From: Pseudomonadota bacterium | GTDB taxonomy: Bacteria; Pseudomonadota; Alphaproteobacteria; Rhizobiales; Beijerinckiaceae | DNA: 14,881 bases | Assembly (NCBI GenBank): GCA_023423995.1 | Contig: JAFAEL010000134.1 | Coordinates: forward strand, 1 to 14,881 | Reading direction: 5' to 3' | Shown here: in pieces, positions 1 through 8,099 of the stretch | How positions within the stretch are numbered: position 1 is the first letter of the stretch | How the letters are laid out: each line of letters begins with the position of its first letter | Position numbers and translations under genes: made by a program | The notes under the pieces: generated by a model | Databases searched by the model: none | What the model was told of the DNA's origin: nothing | The model's input: only the letters and a program-made list of their open reading frames with translations

Positions 1-313
1 CGCCCCCCGGGCCTCCCGCGCCACCGCTCATCGTCACGAAGTCGGTGAAAGTGATGCCGCCGCCTTTCCCGCCCGTGGAACTGAGCTCGACCGCCGGCCG
101 GTCCGGCTGCGGCGCCGTGACGGTGCCGCCGAGGCCGAGGTCCACCGCGGGGCCGGAGGTGCCTGCCTTCGGCGCCGTGCCGTCCGCTCCCGGCGTGCCG
201 ACCATAATCCGGCGCACAGGCGCCGTCCGGCCGTCGATCGATTCCGCGCCAACATGGGTCGCGGACAGGCTCAGAATCGCAACCGCGCTGATTCCCTCGC
301 CGAACCGTCGCAT
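1..313 (-). CDS. Exported glycine-rich protein, N-terminal part only (runs off the left edge)
   Basis: Reading the minus strand from ATG at 313 gives 104 codons with no stop before the window edge, so only the N-terminus is visible. It starts MRRFGEG, continues with a hydrophobic stretch (about residues 8-19) and has a likely signal peptidase site after VGA (residue 23). The mature part is rich in Gly, Ala, Pro and Thr, with GGKGGG near residue 81 and GGAGGPGG at the visible end. Such low-complexity starts occur in autotransporter passenger domains and other surface proteins. That assignment is inference, because no barrel or other domain is in view. The ribosome binding site is weak (GTGGTGG directly before ATG). 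The plus-strand frames over this stretch are poorer candidates because they have no signal or family resemblance. I am fairly sure it is a gene and unsure of its class. Confidence 0.62.
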   Translation of the reverse strand, partial: MRRFGEGISAVAILSLSATHVGAESIDGRTAPVRRIMVGTPGADGTAPKAGTSGPAVDLGLGGTVTAPQPDRPAVELSSTGGKGGGITFTDFVTMSGGAGGPGG

Positions 314-862
314 CCACCACGAAAGGAACAGAGAATCGCCGCGCCCAGACAAATTGAACATGACTTATGCTTTGCCCCGCCCAAGGTTCTGTCGTGAACC
401 TATGGTTTCCAAACCCTTAATTGGGCTTTCTAAGTTGTCTTGCTTTGACGGCGGCGCGAATTCACCGCATCATTCAAGATGTCCGCGCGCACCGAATGGT
501 TGTAACGCGCGAACAACTTAGAATTGTCGACGTCAAGATTGAGTCCGGCCGTATCAGAGCGCACAGTCCAGCGCCAGATGTTTCAAGCGACAGTTTGTGG
601 GACGCTGCTGAGCTCGGGTCCCTTGAGAACTCTCCGAAGCGGCGCGATCGCTGTCATGTCGCGGGCGGTGGACTGGCCAGACCGAGGCGGCTCTTCGTGC
701 AGATCACCGTAGAATGAGCGCATGGAGGGCTGATCAACTCGGCATGGTTTGAGCGAATCGACGGCGATGCGGCGATCCCTCGCCCGTGGGTACGTAGTTT
801 GGCTGAATGAGGGGCTTGCCATCCCGGGCCGAGATGGATGCTGCCGCGGCTCGAACCGTCGC
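314..862. other. Gene-poor stretch before the integrase remnant
   Basis: About 550 bases without a gene I can support. Positions 360-560 are visibly richer in A and T than the flanks, which fits upstream regulatory DNA of the exported protein and/or transferred DNA. Short frames exist on both strands (for example 421-717 plus and 583-942 minus). None has a clear ribosome binding site, a recognisable domain or consistent codon use. The stretch next to the recombinase remnant may hold the unrecognisably decayed front half of that gene. No terminator hairpin followed by a T-run was seen. Confidence 0.4.
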
Positions 863-1319
863 GGACTTGGGGGCTGCGACCTCGTCCGGCTTCGTGTCGC
901 CCATATCCGCATCGGAAACCCGATCCGGCTTCGCACCACCATCGTATAGCAGGCGACCGGCAGGCCCGTACCGTTCGAGCTGAGTGAACCGACACGGGGG
1001 CACTTGCGGCGTGGCTCCGTGCCCGCGATCTACGAGGGAGCAAGTGGCTCTTCCCCAGCCGGTCCGCCCAGGCGATCACCTGACGACGCGACAGTACGCT
1101 CGCTTGCTGGCCGCCTCGGTCGCGGTGATCGGGCTCGATCCGGCCGCGTATGGCACTCGCAGCCTACGACGGACGAAGGTTGCGCTTGTGTACATGCAGA
1201 CTGGCAAGCCGCGAGGTCGCCAGCTCTTGCTCAGCCACACCAAGCTGGAGAGCACGGTCCGACATCTCGGGATTGAGGTGGGCGACGCCTTGGTCCCCTC
1301 CGAGCGGACGGACCTCTAA
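863..1319 (+). pseudogene. Degraded tyrosine site-specific recombinase (integrase) fragment
   Basis: The catalytic half of a phage-type tyrosine recombinase can be followed through three frames. Frame 863-1000 reads GCDLVRLRV, then a TAG at 947-949 where the family would normally have Gln, then TGRPVPFELSEPTRG. After a shift near 1000 it reads LAAWLRARDLRGSKWLFPSR. After a second shift near 1065 it reads PGDHLTTRQYARLL through to the stop at 1317-1319. As I know this family, the first catalytic Arg lies in a KLRGCDLV-like motif, and here it is Gly (GLGGCDLV). The HSLRRTK motif is RSLRRTK. The HTK histidine remains, but the nucleophile Tyr of TVRYLGI is His (TVRHLGI). Two frame changes, a stop and loss of the nucleophile mean it is inactive. 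The N-terminal domain is not recognisable. It marks a former mobile element. Confidence 0.85.
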
Positions 1320-1479
1320 GCAGTCGACACGGCGGCTCACCCCCGCCGTGATCATCAAGGCTCATGGTCGGTGGGAAGGGGAAGGCATGCTGACGGCGCA
1401 CTCTGGACGAGGTGGCCTCCTATTCCCTCGGACATCTCGGGCAGCACGCTCCTCGCGGACGGTCTTCGGCTCCGCTCGG

Positions 1480-2289
1480 CTACGGCTCATATCGCTGCCG
1501 CCGGTTTATCTCACCGATCATACAATTCGACCGCTCTCGGCCCTGAACAAGCCAGGTCAGCGGCTCGGACACCGGAGCCGCGGCTATTTCCCGAACCAGC
1601 TTCGTCCTAACCGCGTCAGAGAAGTCCCGTGCTTCGCGAACGGGCACGATGAACGCGCCCGGCCCGCCAATCACGCAGTCCTCGTAGTAATGGTCGAGGT
1701 TCTCGATGTCGCCGAAGCCCGTCGGCCGCTTCACCATGAAGGGGAGGCCATTGATCGTGACGCCCCGAGCGATGGCTTCGTCCCGCGCCGCTGTGACGAC
1801 CCGTCCCACATTGTTGGGGCCGTCCCCAGAGACGTCGATGACGCGACGAACGGGGTCGAGCCCGCTCTCGCTGTGCAGCTTGAGTCCGAAGTCGATCGCG
1901 CCCGAGATCGACGTCGAGTAGATGCGCCCGATAGGTGCTTGGGCTAGACGATCAGCGAAGGCGGCCGAGTCTTCCGGGCCCGATAGCAGCGTCCAGGGCA
2001 CCACCACGGTCTGCTGAGTTGGGCCGGACCACTCCATGTAGACGACACCGATCCGCCCGATGGCCCCCTTTCGGATCGCGTCATGGACGGCCATCGAGCG
2101 GAAAGCCTCAACGAACCCGTCGCGCTGAAGTCGCTGCTCATCGTTGTCCATGGAGCGCGAGACATCGACCGCGAGCACCAATGCGACGTCCACTTCAGTT
2201 TCCGCCCGAACATCCGAGGCCGACGCCAGCACGGCGCTGAGCGCCACCGCAACGATGAGGGCCAGCAGCGGAGGGAGGGCCATGTGCAT
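1480..2289 (-). CDS. Exported DUF1194 (von Willebrand factor A-like) protein
   Basis: This is a 269-residue protein read from ATG at 2289; a second ATG at 2283 is also possible. The open frame continues upstream to 2403, but only the part from MHMALPPLL on looks like a natural N-terminus: residues 4-24 form a hydrophobic signal core with a likely cleavage after DVRA (residue 29). The mature protein begins with a von Willebrand A-like fold. The metal-binding motif DVSRS is at residues 42-46, followed by STS and then DVSGDGPNN, which match the usual metal-coordinating positions. The C-terminal motif CVIGGPGAFIVP is, to my knowledge, typical of DUF1194. The family has no defined function; a periplasmic adhesion or scaffold role is inference. 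It stands alone between the integrase wreck and a divergent small gene 184 bases away. The ribosome binding site is weak (GGGAACC). Confidence 0.85.
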   Translation of the reverse strand: MHMALPPLLALIVAVALSAVLASASDVRAETEVDVALVLAVDVSRSMDNDEQRLQRDGFVEAFRSMAVHDAIRKGAIGRIGVVYMEWSGPTQQTVVVPWTLLSGPEDSAAFADRLAQAPIGRIYSTSISGAIDFGLKLHSESGLDPVRRVIDVSGDGPNNVGRVVTAARDEAIARGVTINGLPFMVKRPTGFGDIENLDHYYEDCVIGGPGAFIVPVREARDFSDAVRTKLVREIAAAPVSEPLTWLVQGRERSNCMIGEINRRQRYEP

Positions 2290-2473
2290 CGAGGTTCCCA
2301 CTCGGACTCGCGGATCGTATCGAGCCCGCGGGGATGCGTCATCTCGGAACAGGTGACCGGCCGAATGAAAGGAGATGCAGGAGCCGTGGAGCCGAACTGG
2401 CAAGGTGGCAACCTCAGCCGAGCCAAAGCAGTTAACTCATTGGCGGCACCGTTCGTATTGTGCGGAGGAGCAG

Positions 2474-2674
2474 ATGAAGTGGCGGGGCTTACATTGGATC
2501 TCGGCGGGCAAGGTGATGGTCGACGCCGGTCAACGGTGCGTCTACGTTACTGAGGAGGACTATGTACGGCTGAAGCTCTCGCCGCCTTTGGACAATCTCG
2601 AAAGGCTGGGACAGCAGTTGAGCGCGTCTGGACCCGGGAAGCCTGCACGGTCTGGCCGGAACCCCGAACGGTAA
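2474..2674 (+). CDS. Small hypothetical protein, 66 residues
   Basis: ATG at 2474 is preceded by GGAGGAG at 2464-2470, a strong ribosome binding site, and the frame runs to TAA at 2672-2674. The product starts MKWRGLHWISAGKVMV, with a Tyr-rich middle (CVYVTEEDYVRLKL) and a basic, Pro/Gly-rich tail. There is no signal peptide or membrane segment, and I do not recognise the family. Codon use is ordinary for the window, and the ribosome binding site is the main reason to call it. The frame is open further upstream to 2375, but that part lacks a binding site. It is divergent from the DUF1194 gene and convergent with marC. Between it and marC lies an imperfect hairpin (2702-2728, CTCGC/GCGAG core) without a T-run. 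Confidence 0.42.
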   Translation: MKWRGLHWISAGKVMVDAGQRCVYVTEEDYVRLKLSPPLDNLERLGQQLSASGPGKPARSGRNPER

Positions 2675-2740
2675 CGGCCCCGGCGCCTCCAGAGCGTGCC
2701 GCGGGCCTTCTCGCACAGAGCGAGCCCGGCGAAGGACGTT

Positions 2741-3337
2741 TCAGCTCGCAGTCACCTTGGAGAGGAATTGCGCCGCGCCGCTCATGATCATCTCGACCGC
2801 AACGATAACGAGCAGCATTCCCATGAGCCGCTCGATCGCAAGCAGTCCCCGGTCGCCCAGCAGCTTCCGGAAGTCGCTGGCCAGATAGAGAATCACGGCG
2901 GCAGCAAGCCACGCGAGGCAAATGGCTGCCACCCATTCGGGCCAGCGGTGAGGCTCGCGGGTCATGAGGAGCAGCTCTGTTGCGAGCACAGACGGCCCTG
3001 CCGTGTAGGGGACGGCGAGAGGAACCACGAACGGCTCGGCAACATCCTCGCGGAGTGGCCGATCGGGTGTGGGGAAGATCATGCGGACGGCGATCAGGAG
3101 TAGGACGATACCGCCAGCCGCCGTCAGCGCAGCCGGGGAGACATTCAGCAGGCGCAGGAAAACCTGCCCTCCGAAGAGGAACGCCAGCATCACGAGCAGC
3201 GCGATACCGAGTTCCCGCAGGATGATGGCGTGGTGCCGCGCCGGGTCCACCTTCCTGAGCGCGGCCAGGAACAACGGCACGTTCCCGAGCGGGTCCATCA
3301 CGATGAACAAGAGCACAGCGGCGGATGTGACATTCAT
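2741..3337 (-). CDS. MarC/YhgN-family integral membrane protein (NAAT family)
   Basis: This 198-residue protein is the usual length for MarC/YhgN proteins. It opens with a membrane segment holding the family signature FIVMDPLGNVPLFL (about residues 11-24). Further hydrophobic segments lie near residues 43-60, 66-86, 103-125, 135-152 and 167-185, giving about six membrane passes in the inner membrane. The charged loop RKVDPARHHAIILRE after the first segment and PYTAGPSVLAT near residue 109 also fit. The family was once linked to multiple antibiotic resistance, but that role was withdrawn for E. coli MarC. Some members have been proposed as amino acid transporters, so the substrate here is unknown. 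ATG at 3337 has only a poor binding site (AAGG). The gene stands alone, and no link to the efflux operon upstream is visible beyond shared strand. Confidence 0.9.
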   Translation of the reverse strand: MNVTSAAVLLFIVMDPLGNVPLFLAALRKVDPARHHAIILRELGIALLVMLAFLFGGQVFLRLLNVSPAALTAAGGIVLLLIAVRMIFPTPDRPLREDVAEPFVVPLAVPYTAGPSVLATELLLMTREPHRWPEWVAAICLAWLAAAVILYLASDFRKLLGDRGLLAIERLMGMLLVIVAVEMIMSGAAQFLSKVTAS

Positions 3338-3695
3338 GGCGGGGCCTTGTTCGCATCCGCCGGGTGTCAGCGGTGTGCGGGCAGAGCCCCGCGAAAGCCA
3401 CCGTTCTCAGGCCAGCGCCCGCGCGGGTGAGACGCTACATCATCAAGCGTACTGAACCGACTCCCCTCGTCCTCCCAGTATGTTCCCGAACCCCGGTGAG
3501 CCAATGTCCTGAGGGCGATGCTCCGGCCGACTGCCGCCCCGGCGATCCGACACAATGCGCCGGACCAGTTGGGGTGTTCTTGCCCGCGCCTGATCGCGCT
3601 CGAATCGCCCGCATCATGAACGGGCAGCGTGTCGGCCTTCGAGTGCGGGCATCAGAGACGCGCCATTCGGTCGGGACATCCAGCACCGAGACGCC
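3338..3695. other. Intergenic stretch between the RND pump and marC
   Basis: About 358 bases lie between the pump stop codon and the marC start. Frames at 3364-3702 (plus) and 3435-3686 (minus) have no binding site, no domain and skewed composition, so I do not call them. The stretch should hold the end of the efflux transcript and the marC promoter. I see no hairpin with a T-run for the former and no convincing -35/-10 pair for the latter. Near-repeats GGCGTCTC and GCGCGTCTC on the minus strand, just after the pump stop, are too short to interpret. Confidence 0.4.
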
Positions 3696-6600
3696 TCAAT
3701 GAGCCTCGACTGCGCCTTCCGTCCGGCCGACGGCGGAAGGCGTACCGCTCGAAGTCTCAGGCTTCCCTTCCGCGGACGACGGTCTCACGCCCCGGCCGAA
3801 CATCGACATGACGAACACGAAAAAGGCGGGAACGAAGAAGATCGCCAGGACCGTCGCGGAGATCATGCCCCCGAGCACGCCCGTGCCAATGGCATTCTGG
3901 CTGGCCGCGCTCGCGCCCGAAGCGATGGCGAGAGGCACCACCCCGAGCGTGAAGGCCAGCGAGGTCATCAGGATCGGCCGAAAGCGCAGGCGCGCGGCCT
4001 CAACGGTCGCCTCGCGCAGCGACATGCCCTGCTCGCGCAGGTCCTTGGCAAACTCGATGATGAGGATCGCGTTCTTCGCCGACAGCCCGATGATCGCGAT
4101 CAGCCCGACCATGAAGTAGACATCGTTCGGCATGCCGCGCAGCGTCACGGCCGCGACAGAGCCGATGACGCCGAGCGGCACGACCATCATCACCGAGAGC
4201 GGGATCGACCAGCTCTCGTAGAGCGCCGCGAGCAGCAGGAACACGAACAGGATGCTCAGCGCGATCAGGAACGGCGCCTGCGAGCCGGACTGGATCTCCT
4301 GCAGAGATTGCCCGGTCCACTCGTAGCCGAACCCCGCCGGCAGGTCGCGCGCCAGCCGCTCCATCTCGGCGATGGCGGCGCCCGAGGAATATCCCGGCGC
4401 GGCCTGACCGGCGATGCGCACGGCCGGATAGCCGTTGTAGCCCACCACCTGCGTCGGCCCCTTCTGCCACTCGATCGTGGCGAATGCGGAGAGCGGGACC
4501 ATGCCGCCATGGACGTTGCGCACATTCAGGCGCAGCAGGTCGTTCGCCTGCATGCGCTGGCCCTCGTCAGCCTGCACGGTGACGCGCTGCATGCGCCCGG
4601 CATTGGGGAAGTCGTTGACATAGGCCGAGCCGAGATTGGCCGAGATCGTCGCGTTGACGTCCGCGAAGGCGACGCCGAACGTGTTCGCCTTTTCGCGGTC
4701 GATGAGGAGGTTGACCTGGGCGGCGTCGGCCAGACCCTCGACGCGCAACCCGGCGAGGATCGGGCTCTGGCGGGCGGCGTTGAGCAACTGGGTACGCGCC
4801 TGCGACAGCGCCTCCTGGCCGCGACCCGCACGGTCCTGCAGCCGGAAGGTGAAGCCGGTCGAGTTGCCGAGGCCGGAAATCGGAGGCGGCGAGAGCGCGA
4901 AGGTCTGCGCATCCCTGATCTGCTGCATCTTCCCGTTGATCCGCCCCGAGATGGCGGCAGCGGAATCGCTCGCGCCGCGCTCGCTCCAGTCCTTGAGCGT
5001 GATGAAGGCTAGCGCCGCATTCTCGCCCGCTCCGGAGAAGCTGAAGCCGGAAATGCCGAGGATGCGCGAGACGGCAGGCTCCGCCAGCGCGATCTTCTCG
5101 ATCTGCTGGATGACCTGGAACGTTCGGTTGGCGCTCGCCTCCGGCGGAGCCTGGACGTCGACGAGCAGGAAGCCCTGGTCCTCGTTGGGGAGAAACGCGG
5201 AGGGCAGGCGCACGAAGCTCCAGCCCAGCCCGACGAGCAGCGCCAGATAGATCACCATGTAGCGGCCGGGCTTGCGTGCGATCCCACCGACCATACGGGC
5301 ATAGCCGTTGGTCGCGCTGTCGAACTTGCGATTGAACCAGCCGAAGAAGCCCTTCTTCTCGTGGTGCCCCTTCGGGACCGGCTTCAGGAAGGTGGCGCAG
5401 AGTGCGGGCGTCAGGGTCAGCGCCAGGAAGCCCGAGAACAGGATCGAGACCACCATCGTCAGGCTGAACTGCTGGTAGATGATCCCGACCGCACCGGGGA
5501 AGAACGCCATCGGCACGAACACCGCCGTCAGCACGAGGGTGATCCCGATGATGGCACCGGTGATCTGGGCCATCGCCTTGCGGGTGGCCTGCTTGGGCGG
5601 CAGCCCTTCCTCGGCCATGATGCGTTCGACGTTCTCGACCACCACGATCGCATCGTCCACGAGGATGCCGATCGCCAGCACCATCGCGAACATCGTGAGC
5701 ACGTTGATGGAGAATCCGGCCGCGAACATCACCCCGCAGGTGCCGAGCAGCGCGACGGGAACGACCAGGGTCGGGATCACCGTGTAGCGGAAGTTCTGGA
5801 GGAACAGGAACATCACGACGAACACGAGCACCATTGCCTCGACGAGCGTGTGCAGCACCTTCTCGATCGAGACCTTGACGAAGGGCGAGGTGTCGTAGGG
5901 AATTTCGTACTTCAGCCCGGGCGGGAAAAAGCGGGCGAGTTCCTCCATCTTGGCGCGGACCGCCGTCGCCGTCGCCATGGCATTGCCGGTGGGCGAGAGC
6001 TGCACGCCGATGCCGGCCGCTGGCTGCCCGTTCAGCCTGGTCGAGAAGTTGTAGGATTCACCCCCGACCTCGACCCGCGCCACGTCGCGCAGGCGAACCG
6101 AGGAGCCGTCGGTGTTCGCACGCAGCACGATCGCGCCGAATTCCTCCGGCGAGGTAAGCTGGCCCTTGACCAGCACGGTCGCCGATAGCTGGGTTCCGAT
6201 CGGGTTCGGTCGGGCGCCAATTCGTCCGGCTGCGACCTGTGCGTTCTGGGCCGTGATCGCGCCGATGACATCCGTGGAGGTCAGCCCGAGACCGAGCATC
6301 TTCTCCGGGTCCATCCAGATGCGCATCGAGCGCTGCGTCGCAAAGAGCTGGGCGCTGCCCACACCCGGCACGCGACGGATCTCGCCCAGCACGTTGCGGC
6401 TGAGGTAGTCGCCGAGGCCGACGGCATCGAGCCGACCGTCCTCCGAGATCAGAACGGCGAAGAGCAGGAAGCTCGTGCCCGCCTGCTCGACCCGCATGCC
6501 CTGCTGCACCACGGTGCGCGGCAGCCGGGGCTCCACGCGGCTGATCCGGTTCTGAACCTCGACCTGCGCTTCGCCGATCTCGGTGCCCGGCGCGAAGGTG

Positions 6601-6875
6601 ACCGTGATGTTGATGCGCCCGTTCGCCTCCGAGGTGGACTCGAAATAGAGCAGGCCGGGAACGCCGTTGAGCTCCTCCTCAACGGGGCGGGTGACGCTCT
6701 GGTAGATTTCCTCCGGAGAGGCCCCGGGATAGTTGGTGCCGATCGTGATCTGCGGTGGAGCGACGTTCGGATACTGGGCAATCGGCAGCATCGGGATGGC
6801 GATGATCCCGGCGAGCATGATGAAGATCGCGACGACCCAGGCAAAGATCGGCCGGTCGATAAAGAAGCTCGGCAT
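3696..6875 (-). CDS. RND multidrug efflux pump, HAE1 family (AcrB/MexB type)
   Basis: This inner-membrane, proton-driven exporter moves hydrophobic and amphipathic compounds from the periplasm or membrane to an outer-membrane channel. The 1059-residue length is typical. It begins MPSFFIDRPIFAWV, as AcrB-type pumps do, with the first membrane segment at about 10-30. The proton-relay residues are all present: D407 and D408 in GILVDDAIVVVENVE (the same numbers as in AcrB), K934 in GLSAKNAILIIEFAKDL, and R964 and T971 in RFRPILMTSLAF. The two large periplasmic loops (about 40-335 and 565-865) have normal lengths. The start lies 3 bases after the adaptor stop codon, so the two are co-translated or closely coupled. 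The C-terminus is a polar, Ser/Gly-rich tail. The nearest named relatives would be AcrB, MexB or BepE, but which one cannot be decided here. No outer-membrane channel gene follows, so the complex probably uses a TolC encoded elsewhere. Confidence 0.96.
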   Translation of the reverse strand: MPSFFIDRPIFAWVVAIFIMLAGIIAIPMLPIAQYPNVAPPQITIGTNYPGASPEEIYQSVTRPVEEELNGVPGLLYFESTSEANGRINITVTFAPGTEIGEAQVEVQNRISRVEPRLPRTVVQQGMRVEQAGTSFLLFAVLISEDGRLDAVGLGDYLSRNVLGEIRRVPGVGSAQLFATQRSMRIWMDPEKMLGLGLTSTDVIGAITAQNAQVAAGRIGARPNPIGTQLSATVLVKGQLTSPEEFGAIVLRANTDGSSVRLRDVARVEVGGESYNFSTRLNGQPAAGIGVQLSPTGNAMATATAVRAKMEELARFFPPGLKYEIPYDTSPFVKVSIEKVLHTLVEAMVLVFVVMFLFLQNFRYTVIPTLVVPVALLGTCGVMFAAGFSINVLTMFAMVLAIGILVDDAIVVVENVERIMAEEGLPPKQATRKAMAQITGAIIGITLVLTAVFVPMAFFPGAVGIIYQQFSLTMVVSILFSGFLALTLTPALCATFLKPVPKGHHEKKGFFGWFNRKFDSATNGYARMVGGIARKPGRYMVIYLALLVGLGWSFVRLPSAFLPNEDQGFLLVDVQAPPEASANRTFQVIQQIEKIALAEPAVSRILGISGFSFSGAGENAALAFITLKDWSERGASDSAAAISGRINGKMQQIRDAQTFALSPPPISGLGNSTGFTFRLQDRAGRGQEALSQARTQLLNAARQSPILAGLRVEGLADAAQVNLLIDREKANTFGVAFADVNATISANLGSAYVNDFPNAGRMQRVTVQADEGQRMQANDLLRLNVRNVHGGMVPLSAFATIEWQKGPTQVVGYNGYPAVRIAGQAAPGYSSGAAIAEMERLARDLPAGFGYEWTGQSLQEIQSGSQAPFLIALSILFVFLLLAALYESWSIPLSVMMVVPLGVIGSVAAVTLRGMPNDVYFMVGLIAIIGLSAKNAILIIEFAKDLREQGMSLREATVEAARLRFRPILMTSLAFTLGVVPLAIASGASAASQNAIGTGVLGGMISATVLAIFFVPAFFVFVMSMFGRGVRPSSAEGKPETSSGTPSAVGRTEGAVEAH

Positions 6876-6878
6876 CGA

Positions 6879-8048
6879 TCAACCCTGCTTGCCGTTCTCG
6901 CCGGCGTCGGACGAGGCGGGCTTCCACGGCTCACCCTTGAAGCGCGCGCCGGGGCGTATTTTCTGGAAGCCCTCGGCGACGACCTCTTCGCCGGGCTTCA
7001 GGCCACCGTCGATGACCTGATCGTTGCCCAGTGCTCGGCCTGTCACGACGGGCCGGAGATCGAGCGTGCCATCGTCCCGCAGCACATAGACGCTTGCCTG
7101 ACCGCCGCCGTCGCGCTGCACCGCCTGCAATGGGACGGCAATCGCATCGCTCTGGACGCCGCGCTCGATCAGGACGCGGACATACATGCCCGGCAGGAGG
7201 TCGCCGTCCGGGTTCGGAAACTCGCCACGCAGCGTGACCTGCCCGGTCGTCGCGTCGACCGTCGCTTCCGAGAAAAGCAGGCGTCCGGGATGGCGGTATT
7301 TGCTTCCGTCATCGAACAGGAGCCGGACGTTGGCCGCATCCGGATCGCCCTTGGTGATCGCTCCTTCCTGCAAGGCCCGCCGGAGCCCGAGGAGCTCGCC
7401 GGCCGATTGCGTGAAGTCGGCGTAGATGGGGTCCAACTGCTGGATCGTGGCGAGGCTCTCGGGGGAATTGGCCGAGACGAGCGCTCCCTCCGTGATGAGC
7501 GCGCGCCCGATGCGGCCACCGATGGGGGCGGCAACCTCGGAATACTCGAGATCAAGCTTGGCGGCCGCGAGACCCGCCCTGGCGATCGCGACGTCGGCGT
7601 CAGCCTGCGCCAGAGCAGCCGTCGCGCTCTCGAATTGCTGCGCGCTCGCAACGTTGCGCTCACGCAGCTCGCGCACGCGGTCCGATTGTTGCTGCGCCTG
7701 GAGACGGACCGCCTCGGCTCGCTTCAGGGTCGCCTCGGCGCTCTCAACCCGTACCCGAAAAGGCGCCGGGTCGATCCGGTAGAGAACGTCGCCGGCCTTG
7801 ACGATGCTGCCTTGCGTGAACACGCGTTCGACCACGATGCCGGACACGCGTGGCCTCACCTCCGCGATGCGCGTAGGCGCGATCCGGCCCGGCAGATTGT
7901 TGGTGACCGGGAGCGGCTTCGGCTCGACCTTGATTGTGCCGACCGAAATCGGCGGCGCTTCAGCAGGAGCCGCGGCCTTGCGGTCCTGATCGGTGCAAGC
8001 GCCGACCAGCAACGCGACGAGAATGAACGAGCACAGTCGAGCCTGCAC
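6879..8048 (-). CDS. RND efflux periplasmic adaptor lipoprotein (AcrA/MexA type)
   Basis: This 389-residue membrane fusion protein links the RND pump to an outer-membrane channel. The N-terminus is a lipoprotein signal with lipobox LVGAC, so Cys18 should be lipidated and anchor the protein to the inner membrane. In order follow a first lipoyl-like half (RPRVSGIVVERVFTQG, about 68-83, then IVKAGDVLYRIDPAPF), an alpha-helical hairpin of Ala/Glu/Arg/Gln-rich heptads (about 100-170), the second lipoyl half (LEYSEVAAPIGGRIG) and the beta-barrel and membrane-proximal domains, with the typical GMYVRVLIERG near residue 288. The start is GTG at 8048, chosen because the lipoprotein signal begins there and AAGG lies upstream. 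The tail after about 370 is polar and probably disordered. The gene sits 51 bases after tetR and 3 bases before the pump. Confidence 0.94.
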   Translation of the reverse strand: MQARLCSFILVALLVGACTDQDRKAAAPAEAPPISVGTIKVEPKPLPVTNNLPGRIAPTRIAEVRPRVSGIVVERVFTQGSIVKAGDVLYRIDPAPFRVRVESAEATLKRAEAVRLQAQQQSDRVRELRERNVASAQQFESATAALAQADADVAIARAGLAAAKLDLEYSEVAAPIGGRIGRALITEGALVSANSPESLATIQQLDPIYADFTQSAGELLGLRRALQEGAITKGDPDAANVRLLFDDGSKYRHPGRLLFSEATVDATTGQVTLRGEFPNPDGDLLPGMYVRVLIERGVQSDAIAVPLQAVQRDGGGQASVYVLRDDGTLDLRPVVTGRALGNDQVIDGGLKPGEEVVAEGFQKIRPGARFKGEPWKPASSDAGENGKQG

Positions 8049-8099
8049 GAAGGTTACCTTGCGCTGTGATTGAGATTGGTGAGGTGAGTCTTGGTCACG

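Noticed and set aside
583..1079. Minus-strand frames (583-942, 654-1079, 734-1003)
   Set aside because: Opposite or next to the plus-strand integrase remnant; no binding site, no recognisable domain.
1150..1947. 265-codon plus-strand frame over the integrase tail and DUF1194
   Set aside because: Overlaps two better supported features and shows no motif.
2702..2728. Imperfect hairpin between the convergent 66-residue gene and marC
   Set aside because: The position suits a shared terminator, but it has a bulge and no T-run on either side, so I did not call it as one.
3699..5012. 437-codon plus-strand open frame opposite the RND pump gene
   Set aside because: Antisense shadow of a GC-rich gene; the product is an Arg/Asp/His-rich string with no domain, and the minus-strand pump is certain.
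5361..6188. 275-codon plus-strand frame rich in His, Asp and Glu
   Set aside because: Antisense to the conserved pump core; its composition is the mirror of hydrophobic codons on the other strand.
7290..8069. 259-codon plus-strand frame
   Set aside because: Antisense shadow of the adaptor gene, with no ribosome binding site or motif.
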